Of a stretch of 64,000 bases of DNA, positions 1 through 12,916 are shown in pieces. Every line of letters starts with the position of its first letter. Position 1 is the first letter of the stretch. A model generated the notes under the pieces. The model worked only from the letters and a program-made list of their open reading frames with translations, was not told the DNA's origin and made no database searches. Source of the DNA: Saposhnikovia divaricata (lineage: Eukaryota > Streptophyta > Magnoliopsida > Apiales > Apiaceae); NCBI GenBank assembly GCA_036435485.1, contig CM071601.1:188082939-188146938 (forward strand), in the 5' to 3' direction. The translations under genes were made by a program, and so were the position numbers.

Positions 1-443
1 ATCTAACGATTCTTATTTATTACTAAAAATAATGATTTGAATATATAGTAAGATATTTTTGGGTGTATATTAGTTATCGCAAGATTGATTTTAAATTAAA
101 AAGTAACTTTTTTTAATTACAAAAATTACTACTGAAATAATTACGGAAAGATATGGTGTGATATTTTGGATATATATTAATTATTGTAATATTAGTTTTA
201 AATTAAACGGTAAAGTGTTTCAATTAGAAGTAAAATCTTTAGAAAAAATGGGTAATTGAGTTGTTGGAGCTGAAAAAATAGTCCAAGTAGAAGCTCAATA
301 TGGATAAAGGAATTTTAATCTAAATATAATTACGTTAACCTTAGTAATTAGCTTTTTAAGTTATTTTTATAATTTAATTATGTGTGAAAACCAAAATAAA
401 TGGGATAACCAAACCGAAAACCAAAACTTTCAATGTTTCGGCT
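1..443 (-). mobile_element. Helitron-like 5' end running off the left edge
   Basis: AT-rich sequence whose right part (about 370-443) matches, in the same orientation, the stretch at 14945-15001, where it ends in a clear minus-strand Helitron 5' terminus. Shared words include 'aatgtttcg' next to 'ccaaac'. The body to the left contains a degenerate internal duplication (about 50-120 and 170-240). No 3' end is visible because the element would continue outside the window. The boundary with the next repeat is blurred by a TA run. Confidence 0.35.
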
Positions 444-2606
444 TCAATATATATATATAAAGGAGGATAGCGGGAGTTTAGGTGGCGCTCTAAGATCGTC
501 TCAATCTATTTTTCTAATTTTCTAGAATTTTAGAATTTTAAACACTAATAAATGTAATAATATCATTTAACATATTAGAAGTAGAATAGATGTTCGAATT
601 TATAGAGGAGAAGAGTTCGAATTTATAGGGAAGACATATGATTAGAAGTTCTATTGGAAGTAGAATAAGTATTTATAATGCATATGAATAAAAGTTCTAT
701 TGGAAGTAGAATAGGAGTTCGAATTTATAGAGAATAAGAGTTCGAATTTATAGAAAAAACATATAAATAAAAGTTCTATTAGAAGTAGAAAAATATCATT
801 TAACATATTAGAAATAGAATAAGTGTTCGAATTTATAGAGGAGAAGAGTTCAAATTTATAGGAAAGACATATGATTAGAAGTTCTATTAGAAGTAGAATA
901 AGTATTTATAACGCATATGATTAAAAGTTCTATTGGAAGTAGAATATGGATTCGAATTTATAGAGAATAAGAATTCGAATTTATAGAAAAAACATATAAA
1001 TAAAAAAAGTATATAAAGGAGAATATGCGGGAGCTTAGGTGGCGCTCTAAAATCGTCTCAATCTATTTTTCTAATTTTCTAGAATTTTAGAATTTTAAAC
1101 ACTAATAAATGTAAAAATATCATTTAACATATTAGAATTAGAATAGATGTTCGAATTTATAGAGGAGAACAGTTTGAATTTATAGGGAAGACATATAATT
1201 AGAAGTTCTATTGGAAGCAGAATAAGTATTTATAACGCATATGATTAAAAGTTCTATTGGAAGTAGAATAGGAGTTCGAATTTATAAAAAAAATATAAAA
1301 ATAAACGTTCTACTAGAAGTAGAATATGTGTTTGAATATATAGAGCAGACATATAATTAAATATTTTATAGAAAGTACGATCTTCTTAAATTATATATTT
1401 TTTATATAAGTTAATTATACTTATATTAGGAAAAGTTATTCATAAATCCAATACTATTATCATAAAAAAAAGTCACCGTATTTAAAAAGAAAATAATTGA
1501 TGTGTTAACATAATAAAAGAACAATCTCATGCAAGAATCCTAAATAAATACGGGAGTATCTATAATATAAAGAGAAAATAAGATGTGTTTTCATTTTCTA
1601 AAACTCCAAAAATTTTAGAAAGTCTAGAGAAAGTATAAATTGGAATTCACTCTATTTTTTAGGTTTTGATTTTAAGGAAAAAAAATTGTTGTGTAAGATA
1701 AATATCATCAATAATATATAATGAAGTTGGAATTTCGATCTCAAATGAGAGCCGCTCAAAATATGTTTAACAGGAAGACGGCTCACTATAAAAGATTGTA
1801 CTAGCTATTAAAATACCATATTGATGTTATAAATTTTATTTTATTTTTATGATTTGATTTTTATGGATAAACATTATCATACAAGTAATATATGTAAAAG
1901 TTAGGTTTTTGGTCTTAACGAGAGAACGGATCAATAGTAATAACCGTGTTTAACAAGAAAGCGGTTCATTAAATAAGACTATATAAAAAGTGTTTAAATA
2001 TATAATACATAAAATAAAATATTTTATTGGAAGTAGAATACGAGGACGGTGGAGACGTCATATACGATTTTTTTAAAACTATACATCTTTTTTCCTAAAA
2101 ATCATTTATTTTAACTTTTTTATACAAGTTTATCTATAATATACAGAAAATATTAGATGTATTTTCATCTTTTAAAACTCCATAAATATTAGAAAGTTTA
2201 AAGAATATAAAAATTGGAATTTACTCTCTTTATATAGTGAAGTTAGAATTTCGGTTTCAAATAAGAGCGGCTCGAAACGTATTTAACGGAAAGACGGCTC
2301 GCTAGAAAAGATTGTATTAGCTATTAGAATTTGATAGTCATAATTTTTTTTTATTTTTACGGTTCAATTTTATGGATAAAAAATATTATATAAGTCTTTA
2401 TAATATATGTTAAAAAGTTGGGATTTCGGTTTTAACGAGAGAGCGGCTCAATCGAAATAATCGTATTTAACAAGAAATTGATTCATTAGAGAAGATTATT
2501 TAATTATTAAAATTTAGTATTAATATTATAATATAACGTAAATGTACTGAATTTTTTTAAAAATAAAAATTGTAACGCCGCTGTGAAGCGCGGCTTTATC
2601 AACTAG
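444..2606 (+). mobile_element. Non-autonomous Helitron with internal repeats
   Basis: The right end has the Helitron 3' signature: a GC stem (GCCGC at 2577-2581 pairing with GCGGC at 2590-2594), a short spacer, then CTAG at 2603-2606 followed by T. The left end begins TC at 444. The head sequence ('aggtggcgctct' and the following 100 bases) occurs twice, near 470 and 1020. Between them a unit of about 240 bp built on 'ttcgaatttatag' and 'agttctattggaagtag' is tandemly repeated, and a unit of about 565 bp is duplicated at about 1580-2030 and 2140-2560. No RepHel coding sequence is present. The base before the 5' TC is T rather than the expected A, so the left boundary is weaker than the right. 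Confidence 0.5.
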
Positions 2607-4031
2607 TTAATATAATAGAATAGATACATAGATATATATATATTTTTAATTAATAATAATAATATTAATAATTATTATTATTATTAAATCCGAAAATATA
2701 ATAGTCTTTGAATGTTGAGCCGTTGAGGCCTTTGAGGGGGAGTAAAGAGTAGTTAAAACTCAAAAGGATTGTTTAGATCTGAGGTGTGCTCGTACAAGAG
2801 GGGAGCCCCGTCCCCGTTCGTTTTAAACCCCCCTCTCTGCTCTCTTCTTTCTCCACAATTTTATTCGCCGTTCAGGTCATTATTTCCATATTTTACATAT
2901 TATTTATTTAGTTTTTTTTTTATCTGAATTGCCTTTTGCTTATTCATACTGCGTGTTTGGATAGTTGAACTGAATTGTACACCTGATTTTGACATTTCGT
3001 ATAATAGTTGTTTTGATCTGAATTTACGCTTTCCATGATTTTTATTTACTGCTTAATCCGTAAATTTAATATGTTTTTAATGGTTATCAATTCAAGTTTC
3101 TGTGATATACTGTTAATTGGAGCTCTGCTTGTTTGGTGAGAGATAAGTTGTATACCTGGCCGGTTTAAAGGATTACTGGGATGAGCTATTTGATTCGAAT
3201 TATTTACGGAAATGGTCTGTTAATATGAATGGTAAAGAAGTATTGTAGATGACTGTTCTGAGGCCTTTAACTTGTATTTTCGATTAGGAAATGAGCAGAA
3301 TATAAATGTTTGGTGAGATAAATTGTTTTCATGACCGGTTCAGTATATTACAGGGATAAGCTAATTTGATTTGAATTATTTACGTCAAGCGTCTACAAGT
3401 ATATGTATGGCAATGTAATTATTGTAGGTAGTTATTACGAGGCCTTTAACATGTATTTTCGATTAGGAAATGAGCATAGTGTAAATAGAAATGTTTTATC
3501 TTGTAATGTGTATATTCCTTAATGGATCACCAATTAAACGAAGTAGATTGTCTCTTGGAATGTGTGGTTTGCATATATGGTCTTTGTAGTTCCATCATAT
3601 TCTGTGATAAAGTACAAGTGTACAACTAGGTTTACAAACTTGTTCGAATCTCAGAAGGTCTACTTAGGATAGTTGCTTCAAATTAAGTTATCCACACATC
3701 TCTAATAAACCCCATCGTTCTCTCGGTTTAAACATTCAATACCGAGAGCCTTTTGCAGTGTCCTACTACTATAATTTCCTAAACCTGACTTTTAATTTAC
3801 AATTTCAAGAAGCGGTTATGCTTATAGTATAAACTAGTTACACACGCACGCGCACGCTTTCACACACAGATTTTTAAAGCCTTGCTTGTAAGGTGGCGTT
3901 TGCATTGGATATGTATTTCGGCTCTGTTATACTTCCACATTATTATGGATCCTGCTGATAATCCGTTTACATTTTATTTCAGGTATAGTAAGGCAGTAAG
4001 CATAAAACACAGACGCAGACAACAGTTTACT
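2607..4031 (+). promoter_or_regulatory. ERDJ2 promoter, 5'UTR exon and leader intron
   Basis: The pyrimidine-rich stretch at about 2815-2875 ending in CAG, followed by GT at 2876, looks like a noncoding first exon and donor. A matching acceptor (TTTCAG at 3977-3982) opens the exon that carries the ATG at 4032, leaving a leader intron of about 1.1 kb. Long leader introns are common in plant housekeeping genes. Inside it a unit of about 180 bp is imperfectly duplicated (about 3128-3305 and 3306-3490). The transcription start is inferred, not seen. Confidence 0.45.
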
Positions 4032-7000
4032 ATGGCTACCTCGGAAGAAAATAGTGGATTGTTTCCGATTTTTATTTTGACCATACTTGCTATTCCATTA
4101 GTGCCATATACAATACTAAAATTATGCCGTGCTGCCTCAAAAAAAGCCAAGCCCATCCACTGTGACTGTTCAGTTTGCTCTCGATCAGGAAAGTATCGCA
4201 AATCAATATTTAAACGGGTATGTTCCTGCTCTTCGTGCAATTGATTATTGACCTTTATGAGTTACTGTTGTCCTGTTTTTAGTTTAACTTGTTCTTTTTC
4301 TTTCTATTTTTTTTTTTTTTTAATTTCTCTTGCAGCTCTCAAACCTCTCAACATGTAGTAACATGACGCTCGTGCTGTTGTGGGTTGTCATGGGTGTCCT
4401 TGTTTATTACATTAAACATATAAGTCGTGAGGTAAATACTTTTACGAAAGGTTGTGTATGATGGTTCTGATCCAGAGGGGATACTTATTTATTTTGTTTT
4501 CGTGTTAGATACAAGTATTCGACCCGTTCACTATACTCGGGTTAGAATCTGGAGCTTCAGATTCTGAAATAAAGAAAGCTTATAGGAAGCTTTCTATACT
4601 ATACCATCCTGATAAAAATCCAGATCCAGGTTGGAGGTGTTTCGGTTCTTTAAGTATATCAATTGCCTTTTTCATCGTACGTAAACTAGAATCCTAAAAA
4701 TCATCAATTGCTTGCGTTCTATATTTTTTCAGATGCAAACAAGTATTTTGTGGAGTCCATATCCAAGGCTTATCAAGCTTTGACAGATCCAGTTTCACGT
4801 GAGAACTTTGAGAAATATGGCCATCCTGATGGTAGACAGGTATGTACCTTAATCTCGTAGAACAACCTCTTTATTCATTTACGATATAATACACCATACA
4901 ATGTCAATATAACATCTATTTAAACTGCTATACCATGTCTGGATGTAGGGGTTCCAAATGGGAATAGCTCTGCCTCAATTTTTGCTTAATTTTGATGGTG
5001 CATCTGGTGGAATATTGTTGCTTTGGATTGTAGGAGTTTGTATTCTCTTGCCCTTGGTGATTGCTGTTGTATATCTATCAAGATCAGCCAAATACACCGG
5101 AAATTATGTCATGCACCAGACACTGTCAGCTTATTATTACTTTATGAAGCCTTCCTTGGCCCCGAGGTTCAGTTTTTATTTCACAATATATGGGAGTTAA
5201 GAATCTTTCAATATTTTTGAGGAGTCATGTATAATACCAAAAAGACCTCTTTCCGTGTATACAGATGAACTATATTTTCTATTTCACAAGTGCCAGCATT
5301 TCTTTTTGCACTTTGATCCTTTCAATGTTATGCCGGTCCTTGTTTGTGAAATACCCTACTGGGCTTCAGTGGTTGGTATCTTGGTGTATGAACTTGGCAT
5401 AGTTAAGGTGTAGCACACTTCTAGTATTACGTGTATCCAAATGACATTCAATATGGGCTTGTGACATTGCTGCCTTTTTATGTATAAAGTACTTTAGGCC
5501 CCATTGTCTCTACTGCGTGCAAAAATGAGGCGGCAATAATTTCACTGAGGATATGCATAGGCTTACTTTCTAGATAATCTACACATAGCTTTTTACTTTA
5601 TTTGGCAGAAGTAGATAACTTTATTCATTACCATTTGATCAATTGATTGTAGTATATGAGCTGGATCCATAATTCCTTAGTAATTATTCTTTTGTGGTAC
5701 CTAATATTGCAGCAAAGTCATGGACGTGTTTATTAAGGCTGCTGAGTACATGGAAATTCCAGTCCGTAGGTCTGATGCTGAACCTCTTCAGAAGCTTTTT
5801 GTGGTGGTTCGGAGCGAGTTGAATTTGGACCTTAAGAACATCAAGCAAGAGCAGGCAAAGTTTTGGAAGCAGCATCCCGCACTTGTCAAGGTAGATACTT
5901 GTTGAAAGTCAAATTACTTAGTGGTGCATCAAATGAAGTGCTGGAAATCTTTTTTAAACTTTGAATTTGGAGTTCCATATCTTATAAATTTTACTGCGCT
6001 GTCTTTTTTCTTGCAGACAGAGTTGTTAATTCAAGCCCATTTAACCCGTGACACAGCAGCTTTGTCACCCGAGTTGCAGCGAGACTTTAAGCGCGTATTA
6101 GAGCTTGCACCTCGCCTTCTTGAAGAACTGATGAAAGTATAGTTTCTGAATTTACTCTTCACTAATATCTATGGGAGTGCACCTCTGGTGAAAATGATGT
6201 TGATTGTTGGGTGCATGGTACATTAGACTAAACAGTTAACACCAATTGACCAACATATCTCGCTGTCTTGACCATAACCCTAAGGACTGCTGCCCTTAGG
6301 ATTGTTAAGTCCATGAACTGAGGGTTCGTTTTGGTATAAAATTTACGGTTGTCAAAAGGTTGTGGAGTATTAGGAACTTTGGTTTACTGAAATCAACTTT
6401 CTGTGTGGTCCCAAAAATTATCCCATAATGATGCTTTTAATTTTTAAGCTTGTTCTTTACTGCTTTTACCTACATATGTGATATGTAGTCGATATTAGTT
6501 ATCTGTTGATGATAGTTAAATCTTGCTCATGTAGTACATTAATAAATTATTGAAAGACATTGTAAAGAGTAGCAAATGAAAAATTAGATTTTCAGGTAGG
6601 TCACCTTTGAAACTTGAGGATTTTGTCACTTCTTCATATGATGGTACCTAGGCATACCTAATGTTTAAACTTTACTGGTCCTCTGACTAATCCTCAATTT
6701 TATATTGGGCAAGATTCACGATCGGGTCTTCAACTTTAGGTAATGGCCATAGACAACAATCCATTAGTTATCTCATAACTGAAGTGATCATAGGCTTAAG
6801 TGACTCAAGTGAGAACTCAGCTCAATTAAGCCATAATCTTGTACTTGGCGAGGTCCTGTAATCGTTTTCCTCCATTCTGAAATATCAAGAACTTTATCTC
6901 AAGTTTTGTTCATGTAACAGGTTATATATGGGGGTGTGTGTGTGTCTTTGTCTTTCCTCTTCAATATCTGTCTACCCCTACCTTGATGTATCACCAGAGA

Positions 7001-10000
7001 AATCGTACCTTGAGGATGTATCACCAGAATATATCCACTTCTGTGAAGTGGAGTATTTATGAGATCAAGTGTACTCACCATCTTTTACCTTTCATGCCTT
7101 TTCTTCACTATGTGATGCTTGCTTCTTCGTAAGGGCTAAAACATAAGTGGCCTCACGCATTATAAAACAATCTATGTATATTATTAAAACATAACTAGAC
7201 TTGGAATATATGTTCAACCTACCATTTAATGATAATGCATTAATTACCATACGCAGATGGCTGTTATACCGCGGACAGCTCAGGGTCATGGTTGGCTAAG
7301 GCCTGCAGTGGGGGTGGTTGAACTTTCCCAATGTATTATCCAGGTTTGATATTAACGGGCTATCTGCTGTAACTGTTCTTTATTTAGTCTCATTATTTTT
7401 GTGAAAAAGATCAACCTGTATTGTTTCGTCTCATTATTTTTGTGAAAAAGATCAACCTGTATAATTTTATTATGTTACCATACCTTGGTGGTTCTGTGAT
7501 AGCTCAATAAATATTAAAATATTTATTTCTTTATAGTTTTCCTATCTGACTGAGTCTGTTTTTCTTACATGACTGGTATTATTGGCTACGTCTCTACCTT
7601 TATCCTCTTGCTATGATGAAGTAACCTGACTGTATCTTGTTGCAGGCTGTTCCTCTTAGTGCAAAGAAAGCTGGAGGAGGATCTCCTGAGGGCAATGCAC
7701 CATTTCTGCAGCTACCTCATTTTAGTGAAGCTGTCATAAAAAAGATAGCTCGCAAGGTATGTCACTACTTCATAATTGTGCGTTGTACATTTAATTGCTC
7801 ATCAGTTTGCTGACAGAGCTGTAATTAGTACATCATTCAGCCGTAAATGCAAGTGTCTTGACTGTTCATAGCACAACGTTATTTGGAAAAATTCTTAGTC
7901 CGGTGGTATCTTTCTGGCACCCTTTATGGGAGGTATCTATCTCACCCGTGTTTTACACAACGTTTAAAGTCATTAGTCACCAACTATTTTGTGTTATGGT
8001 TTACCCACACAATATACAATAACGATGAATAAAAAAAAATATGACAAGACTGTAGTATGCAAACTATACATGGGATGAGTGTTCCTTTGCAAAGTTAAAA
8101 AACCTAAGTTTTCCGTGGAAACACATTCACATATACATTTACATATTCTTAACCTGATAATATAAACATATTCAACGTTAAATTTAAGAACACTACAGAA
8201 TTAAGAGAAAAGTGGATGCAGTGTCAATGCAGATGCAAGGTACATCAATGCTAATTAAATTGGTGAATTGATGAGGAGGGGTTACATTGTGACAAACCCG
8301 GAATTTATAAATTGAATTCTCTTTATCTACAATTATCTATAATAAAACATAACACACCACAACACCACAAACATAACACAAAAACAGATCAAACGAAAGC
8401 TTAGGTTTTTGTGTTATGTTTTATTTGTAGATAAAGAGAATTCAATTTATAATATTCCGGTTTTGTCACAATGTAACCTCTTCTGATCAGTTCACCAATT
8501 TAATTAGCATTGATGTACCTTGCATTTGCCTTGACAACTGCATCCACTTTTCTCTTAATTTTGTAGTGTTTTTGAATTTTACGTTAAATGGATTTATATT
8601 TTGAGGTTAAGAATATGTATGTTTTAATGGAAAACTTAGGTTTTTTAACTTTGCAAAGGAACACTCATCCCATGCATAGTTTGCATACTACAGTCCTGTC
8701 ATTTTTTTTTATTCATCGTTACTGTATATTGTGTGTGTAAATCATATCACAAAATAGTTGGTGACTAATGACTTTAACTTTGAGTTATCTATCTCACCCC
8801 CTTACCTTTAACACTTGTTAACCACGGGCGTTAAAAGCCATACACTAACCTACCTTTTTTAGAAAGATCGAAGGGACAATATAATGTAAATTAAAGAGAG
8901 AACAGAACCTTTAGTTGCAAGGATGAAGATTACCATTTGGATTCTATTTTTTTTAACTCATTTACTTCACTACATCGAGAGTGCCCCTGAAGCCTTGTTA
9001 TCCCCACATGGTAGTGATCCAACTAAAGATTTTGATTTCACTGGGGAGCTATAAGTCGCAGTTCTTTTTCGCTTTATAGCCTGTTTGCACAATATGAATT
9101 CATTGTCTGAACAATCATAAGAAATTGTTTAATTACTTAATGCATTAACTTACACCTTGCTCCTGACTTTTAAATTGGGAGGAAATATGAAGAGGAAGTA
9201 AAATAATAGAATTTGCATTCCTATTCGTCCTCCCGAATTTTTTGTAGAAGGAAAGCAAGTGAAGTGGGATGCAAATATTATATGTTTTCCTCCCAATGCT
9301 TTCACTCCTAAAGTGGAATGCAAAGGAAAGCAAGTGTGTGTGGAAAGTTAAAGAAGACATAATATTTCAAATATAACCTTGCTAATGAAATTATTATTTT
9401 TTAAATACAAAGAAAAAATTATTAATTGTTGACTAATTAAATGCTTTCCTTCGAACTTGGGAGAAGTAGTTACACTCCTTATTTTTTCAAACGGGAGCAA
9501 ATGAGTGAACTTGCATTCCTTTTCATTTACTTCCACATTTCTCTGCATTCCACCCTTAAAAGACTAGGGAGCGGGGCATTAAGGAACTTTTTTTTTTATT
9601 TCTGTGCTACTGGACAATGTACGTGTGTCATAAAACTATCGAATCCCATCTTTTGATAATGTATCTTCAAAATCTTTGGCATTTAGAAGTTTAAAATCTG
9701 ACATTGATGGTGAGCATGGAAGTGCGCTCTTGCGAAGTTTTTGTTCTACTAGTTTGGTACCATAAATTGATTCTAATGGATAGATGTTATTATTTTTAAT
9801 TTCAGGCACCCCAGATCCTGTACAAAAAATTATGTACAGAATGTTATGACATGCTCCTGCCATGTCATTTTGATTAATATTAATTGCAATAATTATATTA
9901 GGTAAAAAAAATGAAGTCTAATTAATGAAACAATTCTAATTAAATTTAATCACCGTATAAAGAATAATGACTCTAGGACAATATGTAAATGACTTCTTGG

Positions 10001-11720
10001 CACTGGTATCCATGTCAGCTACATTACTATCATCTGGATATTAATAAATGTGGGGTCTTCAATGAAATGGATGAAGAGGAAGACCGAGAATTTGAGGCTA
10101 AATGAATCTGGAGCTTTTTGAGGCTAAATGAATCTGGAGCTTTTGAATTGTTGACCGTTATTAATTGATGCTTCATGCTCATTTGGTGACAATTCTTCTA
10201 TCATGTTTGTAGGTTAAGGCTATGCCAGTATTACTTTCTAATTTCTTGTTAAATTTGTTTTTTTTCTTTTTTTGGGTAAAAAAGAGCACTCTTACTGGCG
10301 TTTTGCGAGTCGCACTTCAAAATTGGGTCTTACGCTTTTTAAGAATGTGCGCATTAAACAACGCTGCTGCCAAGAATACCTAGAATACTATATCTTGTGC
10401 ATCATCTAGTACATAGCAACAGAGGGAGTGAATACTATATCTTGTACACATCATCTAGTACATAGCAACAGAGGGAGTGAATGCTTGAATTTGTAAAAAT
10501 CTGCCAAGTTACACAAAATTATTGGAAAGAGGAATTGTTGACTTACATATTCTTTTGGCAACTGACATAGTATCTAGAAGCAACCCGATGAAACATAACT
10601 ATGACCTACGTATGAGCTGTATGACATTGGCATTGGGGATAGTGATGCAGCTTACTTAAATCTAGCCTCATTTGCAGACAAAGAGATCTCGAATAATGTC
10701 TTAAATATCTTTAGTCTTAGCATAGTTGACCCCTAAGAACAATTTGGTGCATCTGACTATGTTCTTCCCTTGAAATGAAGTACTATGTTGTACTTACAGT
10801 CAGGCGAGGCCTCTGTTCTGTTTTATTTTCTAAATAAAGTTCATCTAAATATTTCTCTTATCTCCTATCTAATGTTGGTTCACCTTTCTTTTCAGAAAGT
10901 GAGGTCGTTTCAGGATCTGCGGGATATGACGCTTCAGGACCGTGATGAGCTGCTTTCTCAAGTTGCTGGATTCACTGCTGCTGATGTACAAGATGTGGAA
11001 AGGGTTTTAGAGATGTTGCCTTCCTTAACAGTCGACATTACTTGTGAGACTGAAGGTGAAGAGGGTATACAGGAGGGTGATGTTGTAACAGTTCAGGCTT
11101 GGGTAACGGTTAAACGTGGTAATGGTTTGATCGGTGCCCTCCCCCATGCTCCTTACTATCCCTTTCACAAAGAAGAAAATTATTGGTTTCTGCTTGCAGA
11201 TCCCAATTTAAACAATGTATGGTTTTCTCAGAAGGTAATTTTCATGGATGAAGCAGCAGCAATAACCACTGCTTCGAAAGCAATTGAGGAGTCGATGGAA
11301 GGTTCAGGGGCCAGTCCTAAGGAAACTAGCAAAGCTATTAGAGAAGCAGTTGAGAAAGTCAAGGCTGGGTCACGACTAGTGATCGGCAAATTCCAAGCAC
11401 CAGCAGAAGGAAATTATAACCTGACTTCTTATTTACTTTGCGACTCATGGCTTGGTTGTGACAATAAGACCGGCATTAAAGTCAAAGTCTTGAAACGAAC
11501 AAGAGCTGGTACTCGGGGAGCTCATATGACGGAGGAAGGACCAATAACAGAAGATGGAGCTGAAGAGGAAGAGGAGAATGAGGAGGAAGAATATGATGAG
11601 GATTATGAGAGTGAGTATAGTGAAGATGAAGAAGATGCAAGGGAAACAAATAATAAGGGTGCTGCTAATGAAAATGGCAGGCAGTCAAATTCAGAAAGTT
11701 CAGAATCAGAGGAGGATTAA
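4032..11720 (+). CDS. ERDJ2: ERDJ2/Sec63-like ER J-domain translocon protein
   Basis: Predicted exons: 4032-4217, 4336-4431, 4509-4629, 4733-4839, 4949-5166, 5713-5890, 6017-6136, 7257-7343, 7646-7756, 10896-11720. They join to 2,049 nt, giving 682 aa, close to the roughly 687 aa of Arabidopsis ERDJ2. The protein has a hydrophobic N-terminal segment (about 13-32), a second (about 73-88), a lumenal J domain with HPD at about 127-129, a third membrane span (about 192-213), then Sec63 Brl-type sequence and an acidic Glu/Asp/Ser tail. In this family the J domain recruits BiP to the Sec61 channel to drive protein import into the ER. The tail is the negatively charged part that binds Sec62 in yeast. 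All junctions are GT-AG. The last intron (3.1 kb) holds a large foldback repeat and other insertions. Alignment to remembered Arabidopsis sequence is continuous, so I see no break. Confidence 0.95.
7948..8785. repeat. Large inverted repeat (foldback) in last ERDJ2 intron
   Basis: Two arms of about 380 bp (about 7962-8350 and 8405-8780) are imperfect reverse complements around a loop of about 50 bp. Matching words include 'gtcattagtcaccaac' against 'gttggtgactaatgac' and 'gggatgagtgttcctttgc' against its complement. The whole is flanked by an exact 14-bp direct repeat TATCTATCTCACCC (7934-7947 and 8786-8799), which could be a target-site duplication. A transcript of this intron could form a long hairpin. 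There is no open reading frame, so it is either a foldback or MITE-type element or an inverted duplication. Confidence 0.75.
9160..9575. repeat. Possible MITE, imperfect hairpin in ERDJ2 intron
   Basis: The left part ('tttgcattcctattcgtcc', then 'gaaggaaagca') is roughly the reverse complement of the right part ('atgctttccttcgaac', then 'gggagcaaatg' and 'tgcattcc'). The arms are diverged and no clear target duplication is visible. Farther along the same intron are two short tandem duplications, one about 27 bp near 10095-10145 and one about 47 bp near 10383-10478. Confidence 0.35.
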
Positions 11721-12364
11721 GATACTCAAGTTCAATAGTTACTGAAAATAAGACGATTATAAGTTGTAGGTTCCGATCAGAAAGGAAGTTTTATAGAGAC
11801 AGCATTTGTCTTCAGTGTGTGCTCATGTACCCTTACTATAATGTTTCATGCTGATTTGTAAACTAGAACCAGAACACAAAGTACAAAATTACATTTTTGG
11901 ATAAACAATCCCAATTTTTGAAACATGTGTTTGTGTTTTTCTTTTCCGAAAACATTTTTTGAATGTTGTGGTTGCTAATCTCTGGTTAATGGCACAGGTT
12001 TTCTCGTGTCTGGTTAATGTTAAATATGTACAGTCATGCAGATTTATCTCTGGGTTTCCATTTTCGTAGTAACCCTTTTGGTTTCAATATATTTTTTTAA
12101 GTTGTGTTGTTGAAAATTACTAAATTTTATGTAACATTCTTTAAAGCAAAAAATCAAGGGTGATACTGATATATAGCACTAAAACCTTCTGAAATATCAT
12201 GATAATAGCCAATTGTAATATGATAATGATATATGAATTAGCAAAAAAGATGATGATAATATCTAGCAAAACAAAGTCACTGTGACCATTCATGCTGGAT
12301 AAGATACTGAACATGCTAATAACATTGGTGACAACTTTGTGAAACAAAGCCAAATAAACAAGCC
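11721..12364. other. Intergenic: ERDJ2 3'UTR and PAM68-like upstream region
   Basis: AT-rich sequence between two genes on the same strand. The first 150-200 bases are presumably the ERDJ2 3'UTR. The last part should hold the promoter of the next gene. I see no repeat, RNA gene or clear motif. Confidence 0.5.
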
Positions 12365-12916
12365 ATGAGAGGCCTTTGCTGTGTTGAACAAAGATTTCTC
12401 CACATCACAAAGCTATCACCATTTAAACCAAAGCTATCACCATTTAAACCAAAACCTCCAGCCCTTCATCCCACGAGAAAATTGAATATACAAGCCAAAG
12501 CAAAAGGCTTCGGTGATGCATCAAACAAAATCATCGTCCAGGTAAAAAAGGGCATGTCCAAAGAACCGGAGAATGGTAATCGTAATGGTAATGGTAAAGA
12601 TGATGATGACAAGATACCTCAAGTAGTGTTAGACAGGATGATTAAAAGGATATTGTTGTATGTAGGGGTGCCTTTAGTTACTGGGATAATTATGTTACGA
12701 GGTTTTGATTTAGTAAAAGAACAGAATGTTGTGGATATCCCAAAATGGCTCCCCTTCTTGACTACTTTTATCACTTTTGGTACTTCTGCACTTGGCATTG
12801 CCATTGGCACACTTTCTGCAAGCTGGGATGCAGAGAGAGAAGGTTCATTTCTCGGTTTCGAAGAAGCGCAGAGGAATTGGGTTGAAATGTGGAAAGAAGA
12901 AGATGAGTTTAACTAG
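12365..12916 (+). CDS. PAM68-like chloroplast membrane protein
   Basis: Intronless 183-aa protein. Residues 1-50 are rich in Lys, Pro, Ser and Ala and low in acidic residues, as in a chloroplast transit peptide. A short linker rich in Gly, Asn and Asp follows (about 65-83). The conserved PAM68 (DUF3464) domain begins at 'KIPQVVLDRMIKRIL' (about 84) with two membrane segments (about 97-113 and 129-150), then the 'GFEEAQRNWVEMWKEE' C-terminus. PAM68 proteins sit in thylakoids and help assemble photosynthetic complexes: PAM68 acts on photosystem II, and a plant paralogue of this shorter type (PAM68L) is linked to the chloroplast NDH complex. I infer the latter role from length and C-terminus. 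The ATG is the first in frame and leaves room for a transit peptide. Confidence 0.9.
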   Translation: MRGLCCVEQRFLHITKLSPFKPKLSPFKPKPPALHPTRKLNIQAKAKGFGDASNKIIVQVKKGMSKEPENGNRNGNGKDDDDKIPQVVLDRMIKRILLYVGVPLVTGIIMLRGFDLVKEQNVVDIPKWLPFLTTFITFGTSALGIAIGTLSASWDAEREGSFLGFEEAQRNWVEMWKEEDEFN

